From positions 682,001 to 746,000 of the forward strand of contig CP126125.1 of NCBI GenBank assembly GCA_030123525.1: 64,000 nt of DNA, in the 5' to 3' direction. Positions 63,978 to 64,000 of the stretch are shown here, piece after piece. Under the pieces are notes generated by a model. It was not told where the DNA came from. It worked only from the letters and a program-made list of their open reading frames with translations, and did not search any database. This stretch comes from ELB16-189 sp018266435. GTDB lineage: Bacteria; Bacteroidota; Bacteroidia; Cytophagales; Cyclobacteriaceae. A program made the translations under genes and the position numbers. The first letter of the stretch is position 1. Every line of letters begins with the position of its first letter.

Positions 63978-64000
63978 GTGATCTTTGCGTTTTGCAAAAC

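Noticed and set aside
1..64000. Insertion sequence transposases
   Set aside because: No transposase gene or matching terminal inverted repeats with target duplication were recognised; mobility signs here are recombinase, replication genes and REP-type repeats.

Overview
The window looks like an accessory region of a Bacteroidota chromosome, probably class Cytophagia or close to it. The reasons are promoters of the TAnnTTTG type instead of Shine-Dalgarno-led starts, Bacteroidota-restricted families (VirE_N/BT4734-type primase, DUF6943-like and DUF5675-like proteins, BACON-domain lipoprotein, RHS proteins with a DUF6443-like region), many lipoproteins, and signal peptides ending in the typical ..AQ. 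No rRNA, complete tRNA or CRISPR array is visible. The organism cannot be named from the sequence.

Layout. (1) 1-17.7 kb is a defence island: an unusual soluble Clp-like AAA+ ATPase fused to an FtsH-type M41 peptidase (cut by the left edge), a Cas4-like/DUF2779 double nuclease, then a minus-strand run of eight genes reading XRE regulator, RecB/Cas4-like nuclease, long prokaryotic Argonaute with an apparently intact catalytic tetrad, small unknown protein, HExxH metalloprotease, minimal caspase-like protein, McrB, McrC. Divergently from the XRE gene runs a complete type III restriction-modification pair (Mod, Res). The shared intergenic space carries two 19-bp repeats over the XRE promoter, which suggests autorepression. 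(2) 17.7-35.7 kb is integrative-element DNA: small unknown genes, a VirE_N primase-helicase, hairpins, a tyrosine recombinase with a helix-turn-helix partner, and cargo. The cargo includes a protein clearly related to phage T4 DNA beta-glucosyltransferase and a cluster of secreted or membrane proteins. Paired TGGTGTTA sites with an 11-bp period occur near 23.29 and 35.65 kb, and the second lies beside a tRNA-3'-end-like fragment, so this is probably an integrated unit or a junction between units. (3) 35.7-40.4 kb holds Bacteroidota mobile-element genes, a putative AbiC-type abortive infection membrane protein, and about 700 bp of purine-rich DNA with no stop codons on one strand that I cannot assign. 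(4) 40.6-60.7 kb is a secreted polymorphic-toxin locus on the plus strand: YadA-head-like repeat protein, SpvB/RHS-like protein, a 1948-residue RHS protein, a displaced second RHS tip, candidate immunity or envelope proteins, gene remnants, palindromic repeats, a BACON lipoprotein and an outer-membrane-barrel protein. (5) 60.7-64 kb is a minus-strand replication/mobilisation module (RteC-like region protein, HTH, replication initiator-like, DnaC-like ATPase) with REP-type palindromes inserted inside reading frames.

How parts may work together. The XRE-nuclease-Argonaute-small protein genes abut or overlap by a few bases and are surely co-transcribed. The two proteases and McrBC follow in the same direction, so a guide-directed sensor with proteolytic effectors is a reasonable hypothesis, but it is not shown by the sequence. 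The glucosyltransferase suggests that DNA hypermodification chemistry is carried by the element next to this restriction-rich island.
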